A stretch of DNA of 40,186 nt from Chitinophagaceae bacterium (GTDB lineage Bacteria > Bacteroidota > Bacteroidia > Chitinophagales > Chitinophagaceae): assembly GCA_016720825.1 (NCBI GenBank), contig JADKJV010000023.1, forward strand, positions 1-40,186, given 5' to 3'. How positions within the stretch are numbered: position 1 is the first letter of the stretch; each line of letters starts with the position of its first letter. Both the position numbers and the translations under genes were made by a program. The notes below the pieces were generated by a model. It was not told where the DNA came from and did no database searches. It was given only the letters and a program-made list of their open reading frames with translations. Shown here piece after piece: positions 17,545-27,300 of this stretch.

Positions 17545-18537
17545 CTAGAAGGCCTTAGCCGGGGTATCCTCAGTGGTTGGGGCTGATTTCAGCTCCAGTC
17601 TTTCCTTATATTTTACGAAGGCACTGACGATATTTTTCACGATCTCAGCCTGTCCCGCCTGGCTGACCAGGTATTCCTCTTCTTCTTTATTGGATATAAA
17701 CCCGATTTCAATCAGGATTGAAGGCATGGCCGTAGCCTGCAATACCCAAATCCCTTTATCATTCCTTTGTTTTACACCCCTGTTTACACGGCCCTGGTTG
17801 GTAAATTCGGTTTGCACCATATCGGCCAGACTGAGGCTTTTCCTGAAATAATTCTGGGTATAAATAAGCATCCGGGCTTTTTCTGTGGGATCAGAAGGAT
17901 CCGGCAGGGTAAGGGTGGACGTTGAGTCAATTTCACCCGTATAATCATTGCTTTTGGTCATTGAATTCACCTTGTCATCATTCTTGCCCACAGCCCAGAT
18001 ATAGGTCTCGGTTCCCCTGGCTTTATTCTCCACCCACACATTTTCATATTGGTAAACCCAGGTGGTTTTTTTATACGTTTTCTTCCCTTTTTTATAGGTT
18101 TTCACAACGGGTGTTTTGCCAACCACACGTCGTTCATACCAGCCACCGGGGTGACGGCCCGCGGAATTACAGTGAACAGCAATAAAGAGATTGCCACCTG
18201 ATTAATTCGCCAGGTTAGCCCTGTATTTCAGCGCCGCATCTTTATTATTCAGGTTGCCGGGAAGGACATCCTGGGTGCGCGTGAAAATGATTTTTAAATC
18301 GGGATAGAGTTTGGCCAGCGTATCACCCAGTTTCAGTGAAACCTGCAGGGCTACATTGGCTTCTGACTCAATTGTACCCATGGCACCGGGGTCGAGGCCA
18401 CCATGACCCGGATCAATAATCAGGGTTGAAAGGGGTTTACGGGGACTGTTCTGCGCTGAAACGGGATTTGAAATCACACAGACTGCTAATAATACACACA
18501 GAAAATACAGGGTCTTCAGGCAGTAAAGAATTTTTAA
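17545..18537 (-). pseudogene. N-acetylmuramoyl-L-alanine amidase copy 2, interrupted
   Basis: A periplasmic peptidoglycan amidase (Amidase_3 zinc fold) related to the intact copy just upstream. The N-terminal part has DPGHGGLDPGAMG (Zn-ligand His) and ESEANVAL (Glu). After ANLAN an in-frame TAA at 18202-18204 stops translation, yet the same frame continues with SGGNLFIAVHCNSAGRHPGG (second Zn-ligand His) and ends with the catalytic LIEIGFISNKEEEEYL. A signal-peptide-like stretch (LKILYCLKTLYFLCVLLAVC) lies upstream in frame, but its first codon is TTA and no ATG, GTG or TTG precedes it; the first usable start, GTG at 18477, lies after the hydrophobic core. Two independent defects argue for a real pseudogene. 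Confidence 0.85.
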
Positions 18538-18546
18538 ACTGCCGGA

Positions 18547-19575
18547 CTATTTGCCTTTGCGCTGTTTTTCCTGGTTTTCCACCATTTCAAGGAAACGGCT
18601 TACGTCCTGACGGACAACACGCTGGGGCTTTGATCCGGTTTCGTTGGTTTCGTTACGCTGTTGTTGTTTCTCCAGCCATGCAATATAGGTTTTTACTGCT
18701 TTTATAATGCAATCGGCCACTTCTTTCTGTCCTTCTTTGCTGTTGAGATAATCCTCTTCTGCCCGATTCGTGATATACCCGGTTTCAACCAAAATGCTGG
18801 GCATCGCCGTAGCCTGGAGAACCCAGATACCAACACCACGCTGGCGTACATCCCGGTCAACCCGTCCCACTTGCGCAAATTCATCCTGCACAAAACCCGC
18901 CAGTGTCGCACTGCGTTTGAAATACTGTTTGGTTTTCAGGAGGGAGAGGGCAATGAATTCGGGAGAACTCGGATCCAGGTCACCATAATTTTGTTTGTAA
19001 TTATCTTCCTGCAACAGGGGCGCATTCTCACGCATCGCAATTTCTTTGTCTTCGTTTTTATGCGATCCCCAAATATAGGTTTCCGCGCCCTTGGCCGGGT
19101 TGGGAGTCGTATACGTTTTGTAAACCGGTACTTCTTTTGTTTTTTTCTTCCTGTTTTTACCCTTGCCGGTGTAATAGGTTACTTTTTTGGTGCCCACCTG
19201 TTGGGTATGACGCTGCGGCAGGGCAGCATTAACGTGAATGCATATAAACAAATCACCTTTGTTTTCATTGGCAATTTCTGCCCGGCGGTGGATGGCGGTA
19301 ATCTTTTCTGTGGGTCTTGATTCCACGATCCGGATTTCGGGTAATTCGGATTTGAAATTTTTTACAAGCTCTTTGGATACTGCCAGGCAGATATCATCTT
19401 CATATGAGTAGGCACCTTTGGCACCATTATGTCCTCCGTTGTCCATGATACCATGACCTGCATCCACAATGATGGTGCGGATTACTTTCTGGCGGGCTGG
19501 TTCATGTTCATGAAAAGAGACAATGGTGATACAGAGCGCGGCAGCACAAAAAATCAGAAGGGTCCGTTTAACCAT
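18547..19575 (-). CDS. N-acetylmuramoyl-L-alanine amidase (Amidase_3), intact copy
   Basis: A cell-wall hydrolase that cleaves the amide bond between N-acetylmuramic acid and L-alanine, probably in cell separation. It has 342 residues and an N-terminal signal or anchor segment (about 4-20). Zinc ligands are His41 (DAGHG), Glu59 (SYEDD) and His114 (CIHVNA); the catalytic Glu is Glu264 (LVETGYITN). A basic insertion at about 125-155 (GKGKNRKKKTKEVPVYKTY) separates the second His from the rest and is also present in the neighbouring copy, so the two are tandem duplicates. The C-terminal tail from about 300 is Gln/Lys/Arg rich. It is divergent from lptD. Confidence 0.92.
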   Translation of the reverse strand: MVKRTLLIFCAAALCITIVSFHEHEPARQKVIRTIIVDAGHGIMDNGGHNGAKGAYSYEDDICLAVSKELVKNFKSELPEIRIVESRPTEKITAIHRRAEIANENKGDLFICIHVNAALPQRHTQQVGTKKVTYYTGKGKNRKKKTKEVPVYKTYTTPNPAKGAETYIWGSHKNEDKEIAMRENAPLLQEDNYKQNYGDLDPSSPEFIALSLLKTKQYFKRSATLAGFVQDEFAQVGRVDRDVRQRGVGIWVLQATAMPSILVETGYITNRAEEDYLNSKEGQKEVADCIIKAVKTYIAWLEKQQQRNETNETGSKPQRVVRQDVSRFLEMVENQEKQRKGK

Positions 19576-19626
19576 GGCTTTCCATTTTTTTTAGGTGGCA
19601 GAATATTCACAAATTGTTTAGGGTCT

Positions 19627-19645
19627 TCCATAGGTGTCCTATGGA
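19627..19645. promoter_or_regulatory. Perfect 8-bp dyad upstream of lptD
   Basis: TCCATAGGTGTCCTATGGA forms 8-bp arms with a 3-base spacer. It ends 8 bases before the lptD -7 box, within or next to the -33 region, in the gap between the amidase and lptD. It may be an operator or an RNA hairpin. Confidence 0.45.
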
Positions 19646-19653
19646 GAATGATT

Positions 19654-19661
19654 TACATTTG
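19654..19661 (+). promoter_or_regulatory. Bacteroidota -7 box for lptD
   Basis: TACATTTG matches TAnnTTTG exactly. It is 10 bases upstream of the ATG at 19672 and downstream of the alternative ATG at 19648, which supports 19672 as the start. Confidence 0.55.
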
Positions 19662-19671
19662 CTCCCTGCCC

Positions 19672-22397
19672 ATGAAGCATTGCTACAAATTTAGGCTAAA
19701 AAAAATTTTTCAACCTCTTACGGTGGCGATTATTGTCACCGCAATAACGTGTGGCACAAATGCTTCTGGTATCCAGTCGCCTGATTTTCGCAAGAACTTA
19801 ACAATCGCTTCAGACACGGTAAAACCGCGCGTCACAGACAGTCTTACAAAAATAAACCAGCCGGTATCTGATACTAGTAGCCTGCCAGGAGCCGATTCGT
19901 TGCAACTCCGCGTGAAAACTGACACATTTAACCTCAAATTATCTAAAGATTCACTCGAAGCCCCGCTCAAATATGAGGCAGCTGATTCTGTAGTGGTGCT
20001 GATCCAGGGAAAGAAAATCATCATGTATGGTAAAACGAAAACGAATTACCAGACGATTGAACTGTCAGCGCCCAGGGTGGAGATGGACCAGCAGACTCAA
20101 ATTGTAACAGCGGTAAACAGTAAAGACAGTACCGGGCTTGTTCTTGAGCCCGCGCATTTCAAAGACGGGGAGAATGAATTTTACAGTGACACTATTCGAT
20201 ATAATTTCAAATCGCAAATCGGGGTTTCGTGGAATACCTCCACCCAGCAAGGTGAATTTATTGCACAGCGACCGCTCTAAAAAAAGTGGATGCGAATACA
20301 ACGTATATACAAGGTGCCCTGTTTACCACCTGTGACCTCGATGATCCGCATTTTGGGATCAAGACCGGTCACATGAAAGTGGTGAATAAAAAACTGGCAG
20401 TATCAGGGCCTGCGCACCTTGAATTTGAGGGTGTGCCTATACCCGTTTACCTGCCTTTCGGATTCTATCCTTTGAACAAAGGACAGCACTCCGGTTTACT
20501 GCCTCCGCAGTTCGCCAATAATGAACAATATGGTCTCGGACTGGAAGGTTTAGGATATTATAAAGTGCTGAGTCCTTACTGGGATGTGAAGGTTTACGGA
20601 AATATTTATTCATATGGCGGCTGGTCTCTGAATTTGAACCCGACTTACCGCCGCAGGTATCATTACAGTGGTGCTTTTAATGTGAGTTTGCAGACTACGA
20701 GCCTGAATTTTAAGGGTGATCCGGATTACCTGAAGAACAAGAGTTTCTTTGTGACCTGGAACCATTCGGTTGACAGCAAGGCGCGCCCCGGTACAACTTT
20801 TTCGGCCAACGTGAACGCGGGTTCCACCAAGTATAACCAGCTTATCCCGAATAATACCCGTGCGAATTTTAATAACCAGCTGGGTTCTTCGATTGCTTAT
20901 TCCAAATCATGGGCGGGCAAGCCATATAACCTGACCCTGGCAGCAAACCATAACCAGAATAACTCAACCAGGCTCGTAAATATCAGCCTGCCGGATGCCA
21001 GTTTCACCGTGAACACGATTTATCCTTTCGAGAAAAAACAAAGTGTGGGCACCCCCAAATGGTATGAGAAACTGGGTGTGGGTTATTACGGCAACTTCAG
21101 GAACCAGGTTTCTTTTTATGATACAGCTGTCAAATTCAAAGACCTGATTGATACTTTGCAATGGGGTGCGATGCATAATTTCCCGATCTCCATCTCATTG
21201 CCGGCATTGTTTAACGGTGCGCTGATTGTGGCACCGAGTGTTTCTTATTCCCAGGTGTGGATCGCGCAGAAATTCCACCGGAAATGGAATCCCACTTCCA
21301 AAAAAGTGGATACAACAATTACAAAAGGGTTGTTTATTGACCAGCAGGCTTCATTCTCGATTGCTTTTAATACAGCAGTCTACGGAACAAAATATTTCAA
21401 ACACCTGGGCCGGGTGATTGCCATCCGCCATGTGATGCGCCCCACACTCAGCATGAACTACCGGCCGGATTTATCCAAACAGCATTATTATTCCGAACAG
21501 GTGGATACCACCGGTTATAAATTCAGGTTTACAGAATTTGAAGGCGCATTGTACTCCGGTTTCGGGGAGGGCAGGACAGGAGGGATCAGTTTCCAGCTTG
21601 ATAATAACCTCGAGATGAAATGGCGGTCAAAGAAAGACACAGGTGACCAGGCTATCAAGAAAATCAAACTGATTGATGGTTACGGATTCAACACCGGTTA
21701 TAATTTCCTCCGCGATTCACTGAAACTGGATATGATCAATTTTTACCTGCGCACCACATTATTTGATAAGATCAATATCACCGGTTCTGCTATCCTGGAT
21801 CCATATCTGGTCAACGAACGCGGCCAGGATATTGACAAGTTCGCCTGGCAGAGCGGTAAGTTTAACCTCGGACGTATCCGTTCGGGTTCCTTATCCATCA
21901 GTACCAGTTTCCGGAGTAAAGCAAAAGATCCCAAGAAAGAAGAGGAGCAAAAGAAACGGGCAGAACAAAGACTGAACGACCCCAACCTGATTGCCGACCA
22001 GAACCGGTTGATGGAATTCATGCAAAACAATCCTTCTGATTTCGTGGATTTCAATATTCCCTGGCAGCTGAGTTTCAGTTATTCACTGTATTTCTCACAA
22101 CGGCTCAAGGCTGATTACAGTGGTTTTGAAAAAGACCTGTCTTCCAACCTGAACTTCAACGGCAGTTTCAACCTCACGCCCAAATGGAATTTCTCCGCCA
22201 ACGGGTATTATGATTTCGATACCAAAAAACTGCAGACATTCACCATGAGCATCAACCGTGAAATGCACTGCTGGCAGTTATCCATCAACGTTACCCCAAT
22301 CGGCCTCTATCGTTTCTTCAATTTCAGTATCAGTCCGAAGTCGGCGATATTGCAGGATTTGAAGATTAACAGGACGAGGTATTTTACGAGTTACTAA
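19672..22397 (+). pseudogene. lptD: LPS assembly outer-membrane protein LptD, frameshifted
   Basis: LptD is the outer-membrane barrel that inserts lipopolysaccharide into the outer leaflet. The start at 19672 gives a signal peptide with IFQPLTVAIIVTAITCGTNA. The N-terminal OstA-like domain (ADSVVVLIQGKKIIMYGKTK, SAPRVEMDQQTQIVTA) runs to about residue 200. The frame stops at TAA 20278-20280, while the next frame reads ALKKVDANTTYIQGALFTTCDL without interruption to the stop at 22397 (barrel, YYFSFNFSIS-like C-terminus). One missing base at about 20268-20276 would restore a 908-residue protein, normal for the phylum. Because LptD is normally essential, a sequence error or recent mutation is more likely than true loss. 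It is divergent from the amidases and near the OstA-like gene. Confidence 0.88.
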
Positions 22398-22400
22398 CTT

Positions 22401-22686
22401 CTAGCTTTTGGCCTGTTACCTATTGGCTTTTAGCCAAAGAGGATTGAAACTTATCGTTAACCGGTTATGGCCAACAGCCAACCAGTTGGCATTTGTTAGC
22501 TCTTGGAATTAGCATTGTCTTTTGCTAATACAAAACACGTGAAGCTAACAGTGTATAGCGAGCAGCTAATGGCATTATTTGATAGCTCTTGGCAATTAGC
22601 TATTGGCATTTGGCTTATCACAAAACACGTGAAACTAACAGCTTATGGTAACTGGTAATGGCTAACAGGTAAAAGCCAAAAGCCAA
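22401..22686. repeat. TTGGC-type 7-base inverted arrays with internal tandem units
   Basis: Outer arms: TAGCTTTTGGCCTGTTACC and TTGGCTTTTAGCC on the left, GGTAATGGCTAACAGGTAAA and AGCCAAAAGCCAAG on the right. The middle holds two tandem units about 86-90 bases apart, each with AGCTCTTGG (22498, 22584), an AATTAGC/TTGGC stretch and CAAAACACGTGAA (22531, 22621) followed by CTAACAG. It fills the gap between lptD and plsC, a convergent junction. Confidence 0.85.
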
Positions 22687-22690
22687 GTTT

Positions 22691-23422
22691 TCAGAAACCC
22701 CACTTCTTAGCCCTCATCACCCCAAACACCTCCTCCCTCAACTCATCCACCGTCTTCCCAACCGGCGAAATCGGTGGCAGGAAGTCCATCCTTAAACGGG
22801 TAGGCACAAAATAAAATGGTTTGGTAACAGGTAAGGCTTTGGCGGTATTGAAAAGTACAGCGGGGATGATATCATGTCCGGTTTCGATGGCGAGGCGGAA
22901 GGCGCCGTCGTGGAATTTTTTGAGGGGCTCGGGGGTTCGGTTGCGTGTGCCTTCGGGATAGATGCACATGTGCATGCCGTTTTCAAGTACTGCTTTCATT
23001 TTACGGAAGCTGGCTTTGCGGCTTTCGTCACTTTTGCGGTCAACGAGGATACCGCCGCGCATGTAGAAGAACCCGAAAATGGGTACTTTTTTGAAACTGT
23101 TTTTGGCTATGGTTTTATTACCGCCGGGAATGAATGGGGATGTCAGCGGTACATCCAGCATGGAATTATGATTGCAGGTAACGATATAGGTTTTCCCTTT
23201 GGCAAAATACTGGCGGCCGCGGATTTTCACGGGGCAGCCAACCATCAGCAGCCATACAGTCATCCAGCAACGGGCCACAAAAATAAACCAGCGCTGTCCC
23301 ATGGGATTGGGCATAAGCCACGACAGCATGGAAGGTAGAAAGATGATGAGGAAGCTGAGTACAAAGCTGGTCAGTCCCCAGAAAGCCCAGATGCGGGCAA
23401 ATATATTTTTCAGTACACGCAT
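22691..23422 (-). CDS. plsC: 1-acyl-sn-glycerol-3-phosphate acyltransferase (PlsC-like)
   Basis: A membrane-bound acyltransferase that adds the second acyl chain to lysophosphatidic acid in phospholipid synthesis. It has 243 residues. N-terminal hydrophobic segments occupy about 10-60. The catalytic NHNSMLD (NHx4D) is at 84-90 and the glycerol-phosphate binding YPEGTRNR at 155-162, in the usual order and spacing. The start is one base after the ung stop, so ung and plsC form a two-gene unit. Bacteroidota carry several paralogues of this family, some acting on other lipids such as aminolipids, so the exact substrate is inferred. Confidence 0.9.
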   Translation of the reverse strand: MRVLKNIFARIWAFWGLTSFVLSFLIIFLPSMLSWLMPNPMGQRWFIFVARCWMTVWLLMVGCPVKIRGRQYFAKGKTYIVTCNHNSMLDVPLTSPFIPGGNKTIAKNSFKKVPIFGFFYMRGGILVDRKSDESRKASFRKMKAVLENGMHMCIYPEGTRNRTPEPLKKFHDGAFRLAIETGHDIIPAVLFNTAKALPVTKPFYFVPTRLRMDFLPPISPVGKTVDELREEVFGVMRAKKWGF

Positions 23423-23423
23423 A

Positions 23424-24095
23424 TTATAATGACCAGTCTACAGGATCAATACCCTGGCTGATCAGCCATTGATTGGTTTTTGAAAATGGTTTTGACCCGA
23501 AAAAACCTGCATGGGCCGACAGGGGAGAAGGGTGTGCTGATTTAATGATGCAATGTTTGCTTTCGTCTATCAGCAGCTTTTTCTCCTGTGCAAATTTCCC
23601 CCATAAAATAAATACCACGTGTTTTTTCCCCTCAGAAATTTTTTTGATTACTGTATCGGTAAAACGGGCCCAGCCGATTTTTGCATGACTCATGGGTTCC
23701 CCGGATCTGACAGTGAGTGAGGCATTGAGCAGGAATACACCTTGCTCGGCCCAATGGGTCAGGTTGCCATGGCGGGGGATAGTGATACCGATATCTTCCT
23801 GTAATTCCTTGAAAATATTCACCAGGGAAGGCGGTGGCTGCACCCCGTTTTGTACGGAAAAACAAAGTCCGTGTGCCTGGCCCGCGCCATGGTAAGGATC
23901 CTGGCCCAGGATAACCACCTTGACTTTATCAAAAGGTGTTGTATTAAATGCGTTGAAAATATAAGCCCCGGGCGGGTAAATGGTTTTTCCCTGTGATTTT
24001 TCAGTTTTGAGGTGAAGTACGATTTGTTCGAAATAGGGATCAGTGAATTCCTGTTTGAGGATTTCTTTCCAGGAAGAATCGATTTTGACGTCCAT
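23424..24095 (-). CDS. ung: Uracil-DNA glycosylase (family 1)
   Basis: Removes uracil from DNA to begin base-excision repair. ATG at 24095 gives 223 residues, close to other bacterial Ung proteins; an in-frame start further upstream adds only a non-conserved tail. The water-activating motif GQDPYHG is at 64-70 (catalytic Asp66) and the DNA-binding loop HPSPLS at 188-193. ILWGKFAQEKKLL precedes it as in the family. A near-consensus TATCTTTC box lies 4 bases upstream of the ATG, so the leader would be very short or absent. Confidence 0.96.
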   Translation of the reverse strand: MDVKIDSSWKEILKQEFTDPYFEQIVLHLKTEKSQGKTIYPPGAYIFNAFNTTPFDKVKVVILGQDPYHGAGQAHGLCFSVQNGVQPPPSLVNIFKELQEDIGITIPRHGNLTHWAEQGVFLLNASLTVRSGEPMSHAKIGWARFTDTVIKKISEGKKHVVFILWGKFAQEKKLLIDESKHCIIKSAHPSPLSAHAGFFGSKPFSKTNQWLISQGIDPVDWSL

Positions 24096-24099
24096 CGCC

Positions 24100-24107
24100 G
24101 AAAGATA
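24100..24107 (-). promoter_or_regulatory. Near-consensus -7 box for ung-plsC
   Basis: TATCTTTC on the minus strand differs from TAnnTTTG at the last base and ends 4 bases before the ung ATG. Confidence 0.35.
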
Positions 24108-24160
24108 AGTAAAAATAAAAACCGTCAGGGAAGGGCGATCAGAATCAGGCTCCATAATTT

Positions 24161-24196
24161 CCTCCTCCCGTAACTTTCAAGTACATTTGGAGGAGG
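24161..24196. promoter_or_regulatory. CCTCCTCC/GGAGGAGG dyad around a -7 box
   Basis: CCTCCTCC (24161-24168) and GGAGGAGG (24189-24196) are perfect complements. The right arm overlaps the last base of TACATTTG (24182-24189), a perfect TAnnTTTG box on the plus strand, 126 bases before the chosen start of the giant PKD gene. GGAGGAGG is followed by a five-codon reading frame (ATG at 24200, stop ending at 24214). Confidence 0.4.
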
Positions 24197-24315
24197 CAGA
24201 TGATTAAACTTTGATCTGTTTCAATGGTCTGATCATCAGTCTGCAAGATTTAAATCCTTTGGAAAACAAAATGCCGGAACCGAACCGGCACAAAGCTGTC
24301 TGTTATGCTGTTTTT

Positions 24316-27300
24316 ATGAGAAAAGGCCTGATCCTTTTAATCATTGCTTTGGCCGGGAGCATGTACTATGCTGCTGCGCAGGACTATTCCAATAAGGGAA
24401 AGGATTTCTGGGTTATTTATACAGGCCATATTGATGCCACCACGTCCCGGATGGCGTTGTACATTACCTCCGACCAGAATGCTACCGGAACATTATCTGT
24501 CAATGGAAGTTCATTGCCTTTTACGGTAACAGCCAACCAGGTTACCACTTTACGGCTTACCAACGCCAGCACGCCGAATAATTCACTGGCCTATAACAGC
24601 CAGTCTGCAGGCATCGGCACTAACAAGGGTATTCATATTGTAACAGATGTACCGGTGGTGGTGTATTCCCACATCCTGAATTCAGCCCGATCCGGTGCAA
24701 CGATGGTGTTACCGACCAATGTGCTCGGTCGTGAATATTATGTATCCAGTTATGCGGCTGTGGGAGGGAGTAACTCCAGGTCTGAATTTGCCATCGTGGC
24801 CACTGAAGATAATACGCTGGTGGAAATCAAACCCACACTGGCTGATGTGGGCAATACGCATACAGCCAATACACCATTCCAGGTTACGCTGAATAAAGGA
24901 GATGTTTACCAGTACCAGTCCAATAACAGTACAGACCTTACGGGTTCTTATATAAAATCCATTGCCAGTGCAAGTGCACCCTGTAAACCGATTGCCGTGT
25001 ATGCCGGTTCCACCTGGACGGCGATGGGTTGTGCTTCGGCCAGTTCAGGTGATAATTTATACCAGGAAATGTTCCCGTTGGGTTCATGGGGACAAACGTA
25101 TGTCACTGCTCCCTTTGCATTGCGGTCTTATGATATTTTCAGGATCATGGTCAAAGACCCTTTAACCGTTGTACAGGTAAACGGGGTAACGCTCAATCCG
25201 GCCACGCTGGTTAATAATGCGTATTACGAAATCAACACGATCGGCAATAACACACCCAGGATCATCACAACAAATATCCCGGTTTGCGTGGTGCAGTATA
25301 TGGTTACCCAGAACTGTGATAATATAAATGCTGATCCGGAGATGGTGATCCTGAATCCGATTGAACAAACCCTGAATGATATTACCGTATTATCTGCCAG
25401 GAATGACCTCACACCGCCCAATACCAATATCACGCGTCACTTTATAAATGTGATAATTAAAACGGCCGGATTGGGCAGTCTGACCATTGACGGCGCTCCG
25501 CCTGTGGCTGCACCCATTGCTATTCCTTCAACACCTTATTCTTATATTAAAGAGGAAGTGACGGCCAGTACGCTCACGAATCCTTCGCACCGGATTTATG
25601 CTGACAGCGGATTTGTGGCGATTGCTTATGGTTATGGCAATGTGGAATCGTATGGATATAATGCCGGTACCAATGTGCGCGATTTATTCCAGTTCATTAC
25701 CGTGCAAAACCCTTACGCTACTGTGCCATTTCCAGCAGCGTGTAAGAGTACACCCTTTTATTTTTCCATTGTGTTTCCTTACCAGCCTACATCTATCACC
25801 TGGGATTTCAACGGGCTGTTTCCGGGGGTAACCCTGGCCAGTCCGGTATATGACAGCACCTGGGTGGTAAACGGAAAACAATTGTACCGGTATAAACTCA
25901 CAACGCCTTATACGATTAATACAACAGGCTCGTATCCGATTAAAGTAACGGCACAGAATCCAACACCGGATGGTTGCGGTACGGCGCAGGAAATTAATTA
26001 TACACTGCAGGTGTTTAACCAGCCGGTGGCGGATTTTACATTCAACAATGCCTGTTTCCCTGATCCGGTTCAGTTCATGGATAATTCCATTACAGAAGGA
26101 AGGCCGGTCATCAGCCGGTACTGGGATTTCGGCGACATTACAAACAGCGGGGCGAATAACCCATTGCATACTTATCCGTCGCCCGGGGTTTATAATGTGA
26201 GCTATTCCCTGATTACCGATGTTGGTTGTTTATCTGACACGACTTCGCGTGAGGTTACGGTTTCTCCGTTACCAACGGGTGGTATCAGTGGAAGCACTAC
26301 GGTTTGTCTGAACAGCAATCCGTTGCCGAGGATCATGTTCACGGGTGTGGTGGGTACAGCACCTTTTACATTCACGTATACATTAAACGGAGGGGCTCCG
26401 CAAACAATTACGTCATCTGCTATATTCAATTCCGTATACCTGGATGTGCCAACGAATGTGGCCGGGACTTTTACCTATGTACTTACGAATGTACAGGACA
26501 GCAGTCCGGGTGCCTGCTCACAACCGCAATCGGGAACGGCTACAGTTATTGTACAGGATTTGCCGACAGCCACGATCAGCGGGAATATCACTGTATGTAA
26601 ACTGGCACCGTTGCCGGTAGTTACGTTTACCGGTGGTGGCGGACTGGCTCCGTATACATTTACTTATAATATCAACGGCGGACCTGACCAGGTAGTCAGT
26701 TCTACGGTTGGTAACCAGGCCACGATCCAGATTCCCACAAACACACCTGGTGCTTTTACCGTTAATTTAATTTCCGTTGTTGAATCATCATTTACACATT
26801 GTTTAAATACAAATGTTGCATCCAGTGTTTTGGTAACGGTTAAATCACTTCCTACTGCCACATTGAGTTCAGGGGCTGTATTATGCCAGAATGATCCGCA
26901 GCCAACACTCACTTTCACTGGGTCAGGTGGTGTGCCGCCTTATACAATTAATTATACTTTGAATGGTACACCGCAAACAATTACTACTACCGGCAGCCAG
27001 GCATCCATTACTATACCTACCAATGTAACCGGTCTCTTCAGTTATGTGCTATCCACTGTAACAGAAAGTTCTCCTGAAACCTGTACCGGCCTGCCAGGGG
27101 CAGCCGCGTATTTTACAATACGTGAATTACCTGTTGCCCAATTCAGCCACAGCACACTGCTTTGTGATGGTACAACTATTCAGTTTACAGATGCTTCAAT
27201 TCCAAACGCATTGGGGCTTTCTGCCTGGCATTGGAATTTCGGTGACCCTGCCAGTGGGGATGACAGTATTTCAACTTTACAAAACCCGGTTCACTTATTT

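Noticed and set aside
20266..20290. Programmed -1 frameshift in lptD using the A-run
   Set aside because: The A-run follows the stop codon, so slippage on it cannot bypass the stop; no X-XXY-YYZ heptamer precedes it.
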